Shown piece after piece: positions 23,457 through 34,608 of a stretch of 64,000 nt of DNA. The first letter of the stretch is position 1. Every line of letters begins with the position of its first letter. The notes under the pieces were generated by a model. The model was not told the origin of the DNA. It was given only the letters and a program-made list of their open reading frames with translations, and made no database searches. Source of the stretch: Prochilodus magdalenae (lineage: Eukaryota > Chordata > Actinopteri > Characiformes > Prochilodontidae); NCBI GenBank assembly GCA_024036415.1, contig JAMWET010003098.1:925001-989000 (forward strand), given 5' to 3'. A program made the translations under genes and the position numbers.

Positions 23457-24293
23457 CATTACATTTACATTTGAGGCATTTAGCAGACGCTCTTATCCAG
23501 AGCGACTTACAACCGTGCTTAGTTCAGACGCTGCCCGAACAAGGGCCAGCACTCATACCTAGAGAGAAGAAAGGTTATGGTGCGTATAAGTGCACAAACA
23601 AGATATTTCAACATACACATCCATTAGTGCTCACTCACTTACTTTATAAAGAGATGGGCCTTCAGTCTGCGTTTGAAGACTGCAAGAGACTCAGATGTTC
23701 AGACAACCAGTGGGAGTTCATTCCACCATCTGGGAGCCAGGACGGAGAAGAGTCTTCCATTCATCTTCAGGGATTGCAGGTCAAGTCCAGCTGTACTTAA
23801 AGCTCGAAAGGCTCGAGGTACAGATCAACCCTTAACCATTGCCATGAAGTAGGGAGGGGCTGGTCCATTCTTGGCTTTGTTGGCGAGCATCAGAGTTTTA
23901 AAGCTGATGCGGGCAGCTACAGGAAGCCAGTGAAGGGAGCGCAGCAGTGGAGTGATGTGGCTGAACTTGGAAAGATTGAAGATGAGTTGAGCTGCTGCGT
24001 TCTGGACCAGTTGCAGGGGCCTGATGGAGGAAGACCAGCCAGGAGCGAGTTGGAGTAGTCTAGTCTTGAAATGACCAGAGACTGGAGAAGCAGCTGGGTG
24101 GCCTCCTGAGTGAGGAAGGGTCGAATCCTCGGCGTGACTGAGTCAGGTGCACAATGTGAGCTGAGAACTATAACTGGCCATCTAGAATTGCACCAAGGCT
24201 TCTTGCATCTTCAGTCAGGGTGATCAAGGAAGTCTTGCTGGGACTGAGCTTAAGACATCGAGCTGTCGTCCATGAAGAGAAATCAGTCAGGCA
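23457..24293 (-). mobile_element. L2-type LINE, 5'-truncated 3' end
   Basis: On the minus strand the end of the reverse transcriptase ORF is readable. CLKLSPSKTSLI and ARSLGAILDGQL lie near 24180-24280, then come SSLWSFQD-type remnants, then APRWWNELPLV near 23730 and FKRRLKAHLF near 23660. These are C-terminal blocks of L2/CR1-type LINE polymerases. A 3' untranslated part follows, with the tail GTCGCTCTGGATAAGAGCGT at about 23485-23512. Stops and frameshifts show that it is dead. Confidence 0.8.
23640..24290 (-). pseudogene. L2-type reverse transcriptase C-terminal relic
   Basis: This is the coding part of the LINE above. It matches the thumb region and tail of L2/CR1 polymerases, which would copy LINE RNA at a nicked target. 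The fingers-palm catalytic region and the endonuclease are absent through 5' truncation. A TAG follows DGQL, and at least one frame change is needed to reach the WNELP block. Confidence 0.7.
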
Positions 24294-24332
24294 CTAGTAA
24301 CATTAGTAATGGTGTTAATAAAGTGATAGCTA

Positions 24333-24333
<1 letters not shown>

Positions 24334-24390
<57 letters not shown>

Positions 24391-24391
24391 C
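24334..24391. repeat. (AC)n microsatellite
   Basis: About 28 AC units with one AAAC interruption. Confidence 0.95.
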
Positions 24392-25085
24392 AGTTATCTT
24401 TAGTATTGAACATATACTGTTTGGAATGATGAGTAAGAACAGTGAGGCTGTTAACTGATGGAAACATTGCCTGCTAAGAGAGGGCAAATCAGTGTGTGTG
24501 CGGCTGCGTGTGGTGATCCTACAGCTCTCGTGCCAGAATGAGCTTTGGACACACGCACTCATAAATCGATCATATCACACCTGACGCCTCCCTCTGCACC
24601 AGCTGCTCCTTGGGCCCCGGCCGTGTTGCTAGGATACAGGCTCACAAGAAGAAGTTAGCGCTGGACGCTCGTCAAATTGCACGCTGTTAGCTCAGCGACG
24701 TGATGAAGATCGACTATGTGGACTTTGCCAAAGAACCACTCGAAAAACAAATGCACGCAGTCTGTCAAACAAAACACACACACACATTGATGAGATCACA
24801 GAGCATATGGTTAGTATGGTAATGTGTGGAGGAGGTGTTGGAGGAAGTGAGGTGCGTTCTGACACTCTGTCTAGCCTCAGGCAATCTGCTGCATATAAGG
24901 GACCAGTTTTTACACTCATATGCCGATGGCCCACGCATGAGCATGCTTGGGGAAGGATGAGTGTTTCGAGAGTCATAGTGCAAGAGTCAGAGTTTTTGTC
25001 CGCTCAGAAACAGAATCAGAACAGTCAAATAGCAATCACTATAAAAGAGTTATGAACACTATTAACATTATTGGTGTGTGAAGTT
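24392..25085. other. No gene seen
   Basis: Overlapping ORFs on both strands, none with a domain. A short frame at 24703 (MKIDYVDFAKEPLEKQ) begins with ATG but runs straight into a CA repeat. Confidence 0.4.
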
Positions 25086-25094
25086 GCATTTAAT

Positions 25095-25556
25095 GAGGCA
25101 TTTCCTCAGATTCCTGAAATGCCTCATTGGAATTTCAGCCCTTTCCTCTGCTACAAGATGATGTCATCCTGTGACACAATCCTTTTTGCCTGCCTACTGA
25201 CAAGCTTGGCACACCCTCACTTGACACACAGAGCTAAATAGAGTTAAGCTGTAGTCTAACTTTCAATGGCAGTTTAGATTTGACAAATCTTCTACCTGAC
25301 TTTCAGAATCATACTCTAACTTATACAGCAGAAGTGACATCATTGTAAAGTAGCCACATGGTGTGGGGGCGGAACAGGATGCTCGATTGGATGTGGTTGA
25401 AATATTAGATCAAACCGGAAGCGTTGACCAAGAAAAATGCATTTGGTTTTGTGAAATGTAAGTGTGCGTGTACTTCTTTACTAAAACACATCACAAAAAC
25501 AAAAATGTAAATAGTAAAAATGTGCATAGTAGGTCCCCTTTAAGCTAAATCATAAA
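25095..25556 (+). mobile_element. TIR-bounded repeat family R, copy 2 (5' truncated)
   Basis: It shares the core CTGAAATGCCTCATTGGAAT, TGACACAATCCTTTTTGCCT and AAGCTTGGCACACCCTCAC with copies at 17712 and 63692. It continues further and ends in a terminal repeat CATAGTAGGTCCCCTTTAA at about 25535-25553. That is the inverse of the start of copy 3 (GGGACCTAGTATG). This supports a DNA-transposon-like structure. Confidence 0.7.
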
Positions 25557-25883
25557 TATCCACATTATATGCAAATTAAAATATGTAACGTTAAATTGCT
25601 GGTTTTCTGGACAGGAATGAAGCCTGTTCCTAATTGCACAGGACTGTAAATTAATTTCTGTTGAAAGAAAGGTATTACTCTCTGTCCAGAGACCTGTCCC
25701 AAAAATTTAATTATAAGCATTGATGCTATTGAATGCACATGGTAAAAAATGGTTCACTAAAAAATACAGTTTGCACAGCTTAACTTTTACTGCAGATGTA
25801 GTCAACTGAAAAACACAAATTTTTCTTGAACCATTCCTTTAAAGGGGAATGCCATCAAGTTTTTAAAATTTCAGCATAATGTA
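25557..25883. other. No feature seen
   Basis: AT-rich noncoding DNA. Confidence 0.4.
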
Positions 25884-25932
25884 ATAGATAGATAGATACT
25901 TTATTGATCCCAGAGGGAAATTCAAGGAAATA
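25884..25932 (-). mobile_element. LINE 3' tail fragment
   Basis: Read on the minus strand it is TCCCTCTGGGATCAATAAAG followed by TATCTATCTATC. It contains an AATAAA polyadenylation word and a TATC tail. The same tail occurs on the plus strand at 38130. Confidence 0.6.
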
Positions 25933-26999
25933 AAAAAATAATGGTTATAATGTAAACAAAGTTAGAGAAACCTGCTCGGACGTGAGTCCGAATTGCAGGG
26001 GTGTGAAAGAATGCAGCTTTTAGACTTAAAAACAGTTACCAGGTTAACTTGTTAAGTTGGGTTTTTAAACTTTAAAAAAAGTTATATATATATAAAAATA
26101 TATATATATTTTTTATACATTACTTACTTAACATAATTAGTTCTTCTATATTATATTAATAATAAAATACAGTGAATTTTTTACAACACTCTGAAATCTA
26201 CATCACAAAGTTGTGACGTGAAAATGTTTAAAATATTGTCAATGTAAAACAAGAAAAACAAGTACCTCAAATTTTGCAGTTTACTTTTCTATATCACTGT
26301 AGCACAGCGGCTGTCCTCCATATTTTGTGAAAAATGAGTGATGAATGGACCAATAGAAATGTGGCTTGGAATAAACCTTTTATTTTTCTGTATTGTCTTG
26401 TAAAGTTGCTAGTTTGGAGATATTTGTTTTAATATGCCTGATTAAAATAAAGATTAATATGCCTGATGTCTGAGATAGGAACAGCAGGAGGCGGTGTTTA
26501 ACTCACTTCAGTGCTTTACAGGCCGTATGACAGACTTCAGAGGTTTTTCTGTCTTTAAATAATGTGTAAGCGTGTGTGTGTCTCTGTGAGAGCAGGAGAG
26601 GTAGCGAGTCTGGTTCAGTAGTAGGTCTATGCCTGCGTGTTTTTAGAAGCCTAGGTGTTGCATATTTAGCTGAGAGTTTTGTCGCCTCTCAGTCTGCAGC
26701 TAAACCACACTTTCTTTACACACATAAGGCCATACAGTCAGCATCAGTTCTGCTGAACGTCCTGTAACCGTCACAAATGTAGCCCGAGATAAAAACTCAA
26801 ACTAGACCTGTCATTCAAAAGCTGCTCTTTGTATGTGTGCGTGCCTCGGTCCGCAGGCATAAAGGCTGTGTTTATTCTACCTTTGTGGAAGTTGTCGCTC
26901 TGGTGGCACTCCAGGAGCAGCAGCAGCGATACAGAAGCACTGGTATGTGCGTAGTTGTAAGTGTTCACTAATGAAAGCCTTAGTGACAAAACAACGTGA
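25933..26999. other. No gene seen
   Basis: Very AT-rich to 26460, with a TATATATA run at 26083-26110. More mixed afterwards. The ORFs lack domains. Confidence 0.45.
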
Positions 27000-27353
27000 A
27001 ACCACCTCTCTCTCTCGCTCTCTTTCTCTCTCTCGCTTTCTCTTTCTCTCTCTCTCTCTGTCTCTCTCTCTCTGTCTCACTCTCTCTTTCTGTGTCTCTC
27101 TATGTGTCTTTTTCTCTCTTCTTTTACCTCTGCTACCTTCTTTCCTTCTATTTCCAATGACTTGTTCCTCCCTCTTTCTTGTTCTCTTTCTCTTGTGCTT
27201 TATCTGTCTGTCAGTCTTTTTTTTTCTCAATCTACCTTTCATTACTTTCTGACAATCTTTTTGCAAATTCTCTCTCTCTCTGCCTCAGTCTTTCCCTATT
27301 TCTGCCTGTCTCTCTCTTTCTATTGCTGTCTCTGCTTCTCTCTCTGTCATACA

Positions 27354-27389
<36 letters not shown>

Positions 27390-27395
27390 TCTTTC

Positions 27396-27450
<55 letters not shown>

Positions 27451-27491
27451 TTCTCTATCGCTCTCTTTCTCTCTCGCTTTCTCTTTCTGTC

Positions 27492-27526
<35 letters not shown>

Positions 27527-27635
27527 TGCTCTCGCTCTCTTTCACTCTCTCTCGCTCTTTCTCGCTCTCTTTCTCTCTCTCTCTCGCTTTCTCTTTCTGT
27601 CTTTCTCTCTGTCTCTCTCTCTCTCTGTCTGTCTT

Positions 27636-27673
<38 letters not shown>

Positions 27674-27920
27674 GCTCTCGCTCTCTTTCTCTCTCTCGCT
27701 CTTTCTCTCGCTCTCTTTCTCTCTCTCGCTTTCTCTTTCTCTCTCTCTCTCTGTCTCTCTCTCTCTCTCTCTCTGTCATTCTCTCTCTCTGTCTCTCTCT
27801 GTCTCTCTGTCTCTCTCTCTCTCTGTCTCTCTCTCTGTCTCTCTGTCTCTCTCTCTCTCTCTGTCTCTCTCTCTTACTCTCTCACTCTCTCTCTGTCTCT
27901 GTCTCTGTCTGTCCTTGTAG
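27000..27920. repeat. 900-bp polypyrimidine (CT-rich) tract
   Basis: Almost continuous CTCTCT with interspersed TTTC, TCGC and TGTC. It produces long spurious ORFs: SLSLS up to 272 codons on plus and RERERE up to 164 codons on minus. CTCTCTTGCTCTCGCTCTCT-like sub-blocks recur (near 27522 and 27668), showing internal segmental duplication. Confidence 0.95.
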
Positions 27921-28015
27921 TTGGTATATGCCTGTGGAGATGAAAGCTGTGCATGGTCAAAGATAATGTAGCTGCTTTCATATACAGAACCCCCCAGCAA
28001 AAAGAACACACACAT

Positions 28016-28052
28016 ACATACACACACAAGCACAATGAAAACAGAAAGCGTG

Positions 28053-28084
<32 letters not shown>

Positions 28085-28090
28085 ACACGT
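28016..28090. repeat. Interrupted (CA)n microsatellite
   Basis: Two CA runs (about 28008-28030 and 28052-28088) with ACAT interruptions. Confidence 0.9.
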
Positions 28091-28269
28091 GTGAGAATGT
28101 GTAGGTCTGTTCTGAAACTGTGATTTACCATTAACAGTCAACAGTACTATGCTGCACTGCCTCTGTGCATAACTGATGCATGAACATATACAGTCACATG
28201 CTGTACTCTACAGCTTTTAAGCACAGGCTTCATTTTACAGGAAATATTTTCTGAGCAGATTAGACTGGT

Positions 28270-29461
28270 GCTGGTTAGTTTGTGAATCCTGTAAATGTGA
28301 ACTAAATCTACATCAGAGTTCCACACAAGCCCTTAAAGTAGACAAGGAGAACCAAAAATGAAATAAATGATACATTATTATTTGACTTGATCATTTATTT
28401 ATTGAGGAAAATGATCCAACATTGCACATCTGTGAGTGACAGAAGTATGTGAATCGTTGCTTTCTGTATCTGGTGTGAATCCCTTGCGCAGCAAAAACTG
28501 CAACTAAACATAAGGTAACTGTTGATCAGTCCTGCACCTCGGTTTGGAGGAACTTTAGTTTGTCCTTCTGTGTAAACCTGCTTCAGCTTGTTATGTTGGT
28601 GGGTTTCCTCTCGTTAATTGCTTGCTTCAGGCCCTTCCACAAAATGTCTTTTGGAGTAAGGTCAGGACCTGGTAGAATGACTTGTGTGCTTAGGGTCGAT
28701 ATCTTGCTGCATGACCCACATTCTCTTGTGATTCAGATCATGGACTGATGTCCTGAGATTGTCCTTTTGAATTTGCTGGCATAAATTCTTTCATTATTGA
28801 TGGCAACCTGTCCTGGCCCAGATGCAGCAGAACAGGCCCATACCATGGTACTAGCACCACTGTGTTTCCGTAAGGTTTTCCCCTCTCCAGACATAATGCT
28901 CCTCTTTTTAACCACAAATATCAATTTTGGTCTCATCCACAAGACATTCTTCCGGTGACCTTCTGGCTTGTCCATGTGATCTTCAGCAAACTGCAGATGG
29001 GATTTCTCCTTGCATCCCTGTCTGACTGTGGATTGGTGGAGTACAAGCTCCTTCCAGCCTGATGAGCGTCAACAGCTCTTCTTCTGAGGTCCTCAGAAAT
29101 CACCTTTGTTTGTGTTATGATACACTTCCACAAAGATGTGTTGTGAAGATCAGACTTTGATAGACCCCTGTTCTGTAAATATAACAGGGCACTCGCAAAA
29201 ATCTGATCACCATCCCGTTAAAAACACCTGACTCTGATTTCAGCTTCAAATGACCTGCTACTATGAAAGGTTCACATCCTTTTACCACTCACAGGTATGT
29301 AGTATCGAATCTTTTTTTCTCAGTAAATAAAAGACCAGATCTGGTGTTTTTGTCTAATTATTTAAGTTGGTTCTGTTTATCTACTTCTGATGAGGTTCTG
29401 GGTCAAACGCAGAAATCTAGAAAATTGTAAGTGGTCCCCAAACTGTTAAGTAGCACTATAA
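28270..29461 (-). mobile_element. Tc1-like transposon, decayed, with long inverted ends
   Basis: The left end (about 28275-28470) and right end (about 29265-29461) are diverged inverted copies. The shared blocks are an AGTAGACAAGGAGAACC/GTAGATAAACAGAACC pair, a tract of TTATTTATTGAGG/TTTATTTACTGAG and a following GTGAGTG box. A minus-strand transposase relic lies between them. The total length is near 1.2 kb, shorter than a complete element with such ends. Confidence 0.75.
28600..29135 (-). pseudogene. Tc1-like transposase relic
   Basis: Reading from 29133 down: SEDLRRRAVDAHQAG (N-terminal helix-turn-helix start), then NVLWMRPKLIF with HSGASTMVWACSAASGPGQV (the core block usually seen as GGSIMLWGCFAASGTG), then LTPKDILWKGLKQAINER (C-terminal block). 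Parts between these blocks are missing, the catalytic D of the DETK-type motif is changed, and the frame is broken. It cannot be active. Confidence 0.75.
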
Positions 29462-29474
29462 GTGTATTCGCTTG

Positions 29475-29872
29475 TACAATAAAGTAGAAGTCCAAGGAAG
29501 ATGAATGAAAAAGCAGGTTTTAGGTTTCTACAACTGGAATTCAAAAAGTCATTAGAAGACCACCAGAACTATCAGTTACACTCTCCTTAAAGCCTTAACC
29601 TTGTTCAAGAGATGAAAACTCAAGCTCCAGAAGAGAACGTTTACAAATCAAACAAAGTAGCTGGAGGTGTTTTCCGTTCAATGTATTCCAGAGTCCATAT
29701 CTCAAAATTACTGAATGTGTTTGGCATAACTTGGATCAAAAAATGCAACCAGCTTCTAGAACTGAACTTTAGACGTGTGGTTAAATAACCCTATTGAAAA
29801 CTTGAAATTTAGATATACTTACTTCAAATTAATGGAATTGTGGTCTCTGACTTTTACACAGGACTGTACATA
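29475..29872. mobile_element. Probable second Tc1-like remnant, adjacent to the previous one
   Basis: Its right end, read inward, is TACAGTCCTGTGTAAAAGTC followed by AGAGACCAC, a typical Tc1-like terminal pattern. The inside has FRSMYSRVHISKLL-like fragments but no clear DDE motif. The left end is not certain. Confidence 0.4.
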
Positions 29873-31027
29873 AACACACACACACATACACACACATACA
29901 TTGTTAGAGCACGTAAGGCTGTTACAAATCTTGGCCTGTCAGTGCTCCCTATTGTTTGCCTGTGAGTGTTTTCACACAGCGTGACTGCCAACAGATGGTC
30001 AGCAGTGTGCATGTGTGTGTCTGTGTGACTGTGTGTCGGTGTGTCTGTGTGGTGGCCTTGCCTGAGGCCTCGCTCACAGGGGACTGTTTGGTTCTTATCT
30101 CACACAGACCATATGCAGCATGTATGGCCATGGTCACCAAGCAGCTTACAGAGAGGGAGAGAGAGACTGAGAGAGACTGTGTGTGAAAGGAAAGGTCTGT
30201 CTCCTCTGTCTGTTTTCTAGCCAAAGCAAGAAGAATAACTGCATGCCTTTCACTTTGAGCCATGTGACCGAGAGAATACTGAGAGTGAGAGAATGCTCTC
30301 AAAAAAAAAATTACCCACAGAATCCAGTGCCCCCCCCAAACGCAACGCTGATGTGCAACACACAAACAAGAAATGAGGGGGGAATGTGGCAGCCGCAGCA
30401 GACAGCTAATAATACGCAGGGCCTTATTAACTTAATGGGCTTTCTAGGCTGCAGCTCAGGGTGGACCACAGTGAGCGTGTTTGTGTATTGAATAATAGCA
30501 CATACAAGTGAAAATATGCTTATTATGATAGACTTGTCTATTCAGTTTATTCAGTGTTTCGCGGCTGGCTGTTTCATGACTTAGATACAGTCACAGATAG
30601 CATAGCTAGCTACTGTCAAGTAGTGTTTGCCTATGGTTGTTTTACTTCATTTAAACTTACAATGCCATAAGTGGAAAGATAGCTGTGAAAAAATAAACAG
30701 CACAGATCCATACCCTTTCATCAGTGTCAATGTTAAATGCACTGGTGTGTGTGGTAGGGCCAATGTAAAGGGATACTATAGTTGTACCTCTATATATAAT
30801 ATAGATTATATAGGTTAAAAAATACGACTGTATAAACAAAACCTCTATTTTTTGTTTCTTTTTCAGTTTTTGAAATGAAGTCCAGCATCTTTGACTTAAA
30901 AGTAAAGTATGTTTCTTGCCAAAAAGTATTTTGGAGATACAAGGTTGTGTACTAATTGCTCTAATCAACCAATTACAGGTATACTATCATCATTTAGAAG
31001 AGCATGTTAGCTCTTAGCACTACCTAT
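29873..31027. other. No gene seen
   Basis: Short CA run at 29876-29900 and GT-rich words at 30008-30050. Minus-strand ORFs (138 and 103 codons) show no domains. Confidence 0.4.
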
Positions 31028-31335
31028 GTTCAACTTTGTTCAACTTTTCAACTTTGCACCACTACACTGTAGTCACTTTAAACTGTAGTCACTTTACAGA
31101 CCACCTTATATACAACTTAATACCTCATATGCTACATGACACTTTTTATTGTCCTACATTCTACTTTTTACCTTTATTTATTTTTACATTTTGTACTCTT
31201 TTATATTTTACTCTATTTCATTTATCTTATCTAATAATATGTATCTGGGCAGTCACAAAAGCATTTCACTGCCGGTTGTACCATGTATGACTATGTATGT
31301 GACAAATAAACCTTGATTTGATTTGATTTGACGAG
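31028..31335 (+). mobile_element. LINE-type 3' end with (TTGAT)n tail
   Basis: The block contains CAAAAGCATTTCACTGC, GTATGACTATGTATGTGACA and an AATAAA-containing CAAATAAACCTTG. It ends in three TTGAT units. This 3' structure is typical of fish LINE 3' ends. No coding part remains. Confidence 0.6.
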
Positions 31336-33265
31336 GTTACTGATACATGCATCAGTTAAAGCTGTAATATCATTGGTTTGATGTGTAGTAAACGATGTTA
31401 GGGCTTTATTGCCACCTGTTTGGCCCCTTTAAATGCTGTTTAGCATTTACAGGCTGGGACGGATGGCAGAATTGAAACTGCCTTTATGTGCTACTGAAAT
31501 AAGTACAGATTTCCAACCAGAAAGTACTGTGGGAACACTTTTAAGTGTCCTTTGTCTTTTCTTTATGGTGGTTGATGGCAAATAATTATTTTACTTTATA
31601 CATAAAACCCACTTTCATAGTACCTCATGTACTGTCTGCTGATGAGGTCATATGGGCATTGGACATTTGCTCACATGTGGCTGCATTGTGTAAATGTTTT
31701 TAATAGCTGACTATGTTTCTGATAACAAAGGACTCAATGTCAAGCACATGGAAGCCCTGTTAGTCAGGTCAGTTTGGAGAAATATTCTTATGACGTTGGC
31801 CAAAATTCTTTACTGTTTAGTTTGTTTGTTTGTTTGTTTGTCTGTCTTTTTTCATGCAGTATTTCTGCAGTAAAACTACATTGCAGTATCATGAAATCTG
31901 GAGACCCATAGTGAAAAGTGCAAAGGCAGTTAGTGTGGTAGCCCCTGACAGGGCTGATGAAGCTATGTCAGAGCCTCCGGCAGTCCTGTTCTGTCCATTG
32001 TTTTTTTCCCTCGTTCACTCTCTCTCTCTTCCTGTGCAGGGAGGATAAAGAGGCTGTGACACAGGGGGCCAGACGGCACTGTTTCCACATGACCCTCCTC
32101 CAAAGCACAGCACCCCTTTGTCAAAGCCTCCCACCACTCATCATTCTGTGTGTGTGTGGGGGTACTTGTAAAAGCCACTTACAGCTCCCTTCAGTTTCAG
32201 CCCAGACCTACTGAGAGCATTCTACCGAGAACAGGCCAAGGATTAGCCATGACTGTGTGAAGTTTAGCACACACACACAGTGGCAAAGATTGGCTGTGTG
32301 TAAAGTATTACAAATGCACAGTAACAGTAACAGGTTCTCACTGGTATGAATAGTAGCTTAAAAACCAAATGCTCAGATATTTAATACTGATATTTGATGA
32401 CATATTTATTGAATGACAGGAAAGTAAATGGTTTAAATAACAGTTGGCTGCTGTCTGTATCTGCATTATAATCATTTTACTACATTTATGACCCAATAAG
32501 AAATTAATGATCCCAGTTTCTGCATTTTATTACATCTTTGTTTTGTCATTGATTTTGCCATTGGCAGATATGTACATGAAAAATATCAGATATCAGTCCA
32601 ATTATGTATGGTCCCCTGAAAAGGGCCAAAAATGGAATTACAGTTTATAAAGTCATTCATGCTGCTGGTATTTTCTACCTTTTTTATTTTCTTCCTTTTT
32701 TAAAACTTTCATCATATATTTCAGTATAATGCAAAAACAAAAATTGCACCAGTCTATAAATACTAGGAAAACTGTGCTGGAATATACATGCATCAACAAG
32801 CATACACTTATAAACATGCGTGACCTCCTCCTCTCTTCCCGCCTCCTTCTCTCCTCAACCTAACTGGTTGCACTGCCTAACTGGTTCAATCAATAACTCA
32901 GGAAGCATGCAGAGGCCTCTACTGGCTTGTTGTCTCCCTAGAACTCAACTCGCTCCTGAGTTGCAAAGGGAGGAGGGGGTGGGAGTGTTTAAGATGGAGA
33001 GATGGGGGAGAGGGAGAGAGAGAGAGAAAGAGAGTGATGAGGAATGTTGAAGGAGAGGAGAATGGGTAGACAGGCAAGTCTTTATTGACTGCACCCGGCT
33101 CCTACAGGAACTGTTTATCAGCCAAGACAAGCACACCGATAGAGTGCACTGTGAATAGCACCGCCCCAAGCTCAAATCCTACACACAATCTCTCACATTC
33201 TGTGTATCTCTCTTTCTGGCATTTTTCTGTCATCCACACACACACACACAGTCTCCCATGTGAGG
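31336..33265. other. No gene seen; (TTTG)n at 31816-31842
   Basis: Unique noncoding DNA with a short TTTG microsatellite and a GA run at 33000-33035. ORFs of up to 85 codons have no domain. Confidence 0.45.
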
Positions 33266-33650
33266 GAGTAGAACATCCATTACTTATTAGTTAACCCCAA
33301 GCCTGCAGTGCTGTGAACCCTCCACCCATAATAACCTAAAGCCATCTTAACCTAGCCTCTCTTCTCAGTATCACACCTCTACTCATCATAACCCAGTCTT
33401 TGTAACCTACACCACATCTGTTTATCCCTCTATATCCATCATAGCTCAGACACTCTGATCAATACCATTTCCTTCACCCATCATAACCTTTACCAATACA
33501 GCACTCCTCTCCCGTCATAAACCAGCATCTCTACCCAATACCGCATCCACTACACAGTATAACCTAGCATCTCTACCCAAACAACACAGACCCCTCACAA
33601 ACCAGGTCCAGTACTCAATACCACACCCATTCCAATCTTTCACCCTTCTT
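33266..33650. repeat. Degenerate minisatellite, CATAACC-type units of about 35-40 bp
   Basis: CCCATAATAACC, CTCATCATAACCC, CCCATCATAACC, CCCGTCATAAACC and CACAGTATAACC recur at intervals of roughly 35-45 bp, alternating with CAATACCACA-like words. Confidence 0.6.
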
Positions 33651-33659
33651 TTTCTTCAT

Positions 33660-34560
33660 TCTTCACTATGCTGATATTCTAAACTGCAATACCGTTTAGT
33701 GCATTAGCACAATACACGACACTAGTAGTCACATTCTAAAGTTATTAAGCACATTAGGATTCTACAGTGTACTAGCGTTGTACTCTGTAATAGCTTCCCT
33801 GCATTTACATTCTACACTACATTATCATAATACAGCATGTTAGCATTCAACACATTATCATCTTACACTGCATCAGCTTACTGTACTGACATTCTAAACT
33901 ACATTAGCATTCTGTATTAACGTCACACATTGACATTACGAACTACATTAACATGCTGTACTACCTTTTTCTACACTACATTGCTGTTAGTCGTACATTA
34001 GTGTCCCATACTAGCATTCCACATAACACTAGCATTTGGTATCAGCATTCTACACTAAATTACCATTCTGCACTACTACACTGTTGGTGTAGCTCAGCAG
34101 ATAACACCACTACCCACCAAGTAGTCAACACCACATGTGGGAGAATGGGGTTCGAATCCCAGTATGGGTGACTATGTTGTGCTACACCAATAAGAGTCCT
34201 TGGGCAAGACTCCTAACACTACATTGGCCTCCCTGTAATGTGATTAACCTTGTAAGTCGCTCTGGATAAGAGCGTCAGCTAAATGCCGTAAATGTAAATG
34301 CACTAAACTTGCATTCGATACTTCATTATCATGCACTTGCATTCTACCTATACTTTCTTTCTTCTACATTAGCATTCTACATTTTTACTCTATCGTAGCA
34401 TTGTATATTAGAATCCCACACACTGTACACTAGTATTCGCTTCTACATTAGCTGTAATTCTACATACAGTAGCTTTTATTATTATTATTTATTAGTTTTC
34501 TACATTGCATTACCATTCTGTACTATACTTGCATTCTACATTCCCTCTCAGACACATATA
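33660..34560. repeat. Degenerate minisatellite, TACATTAGCATTC-type units, split by a SINE
   Basis: Words such as CTACATTAGCATTCTGTA, TACACTACATTATCAT and CTAGCATTCCACA recur about every 20-30 bp on both sides of the SINE at 34084-34300. The array therefore predates the SINE insertion. Confidence 0.7.
34084..34300 (+). mobile_element. tRNA-derived SINE with L2-type tail (family A, copy 2)
   Basis: A box TAGCTCAGCAG near 34090 and perfect B box GGTTCGAATCC at 34149-34159. The family A body CACCAATAAGAGTCCTTGGG follows, then the tail GTCGCTCTGGATAAGAGCGT, ending in GTAAATGTAAATG. A GCACTA word occurs on both sides and may be the target duplication. Confidence 0.9.
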
Positions 34561-34564
34561 CATG

Positions 34565-34570
<6 letters not shown>

Positions 34571-34605
<35 letters not shown>
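34571..34605. repeat. (CA)n microsatellite
   Basis: About 17 CA units directly after the minisatellite. Confidence 0.95.

Positions 34606-34608
<3 letters not shown>

Noticed and set aside
24703..24790. Short frame MKIDYVDFAKEPLEKQ
   Set aside because: It runs into a CA repeat within 30 codons.
27102..27943. Long ORFs (272, 254, 164 codons) rich in Ser-Leu or Arg-Glu
   Set aside because: They are translations of the CT/GA tract, open in several frames on both strands.
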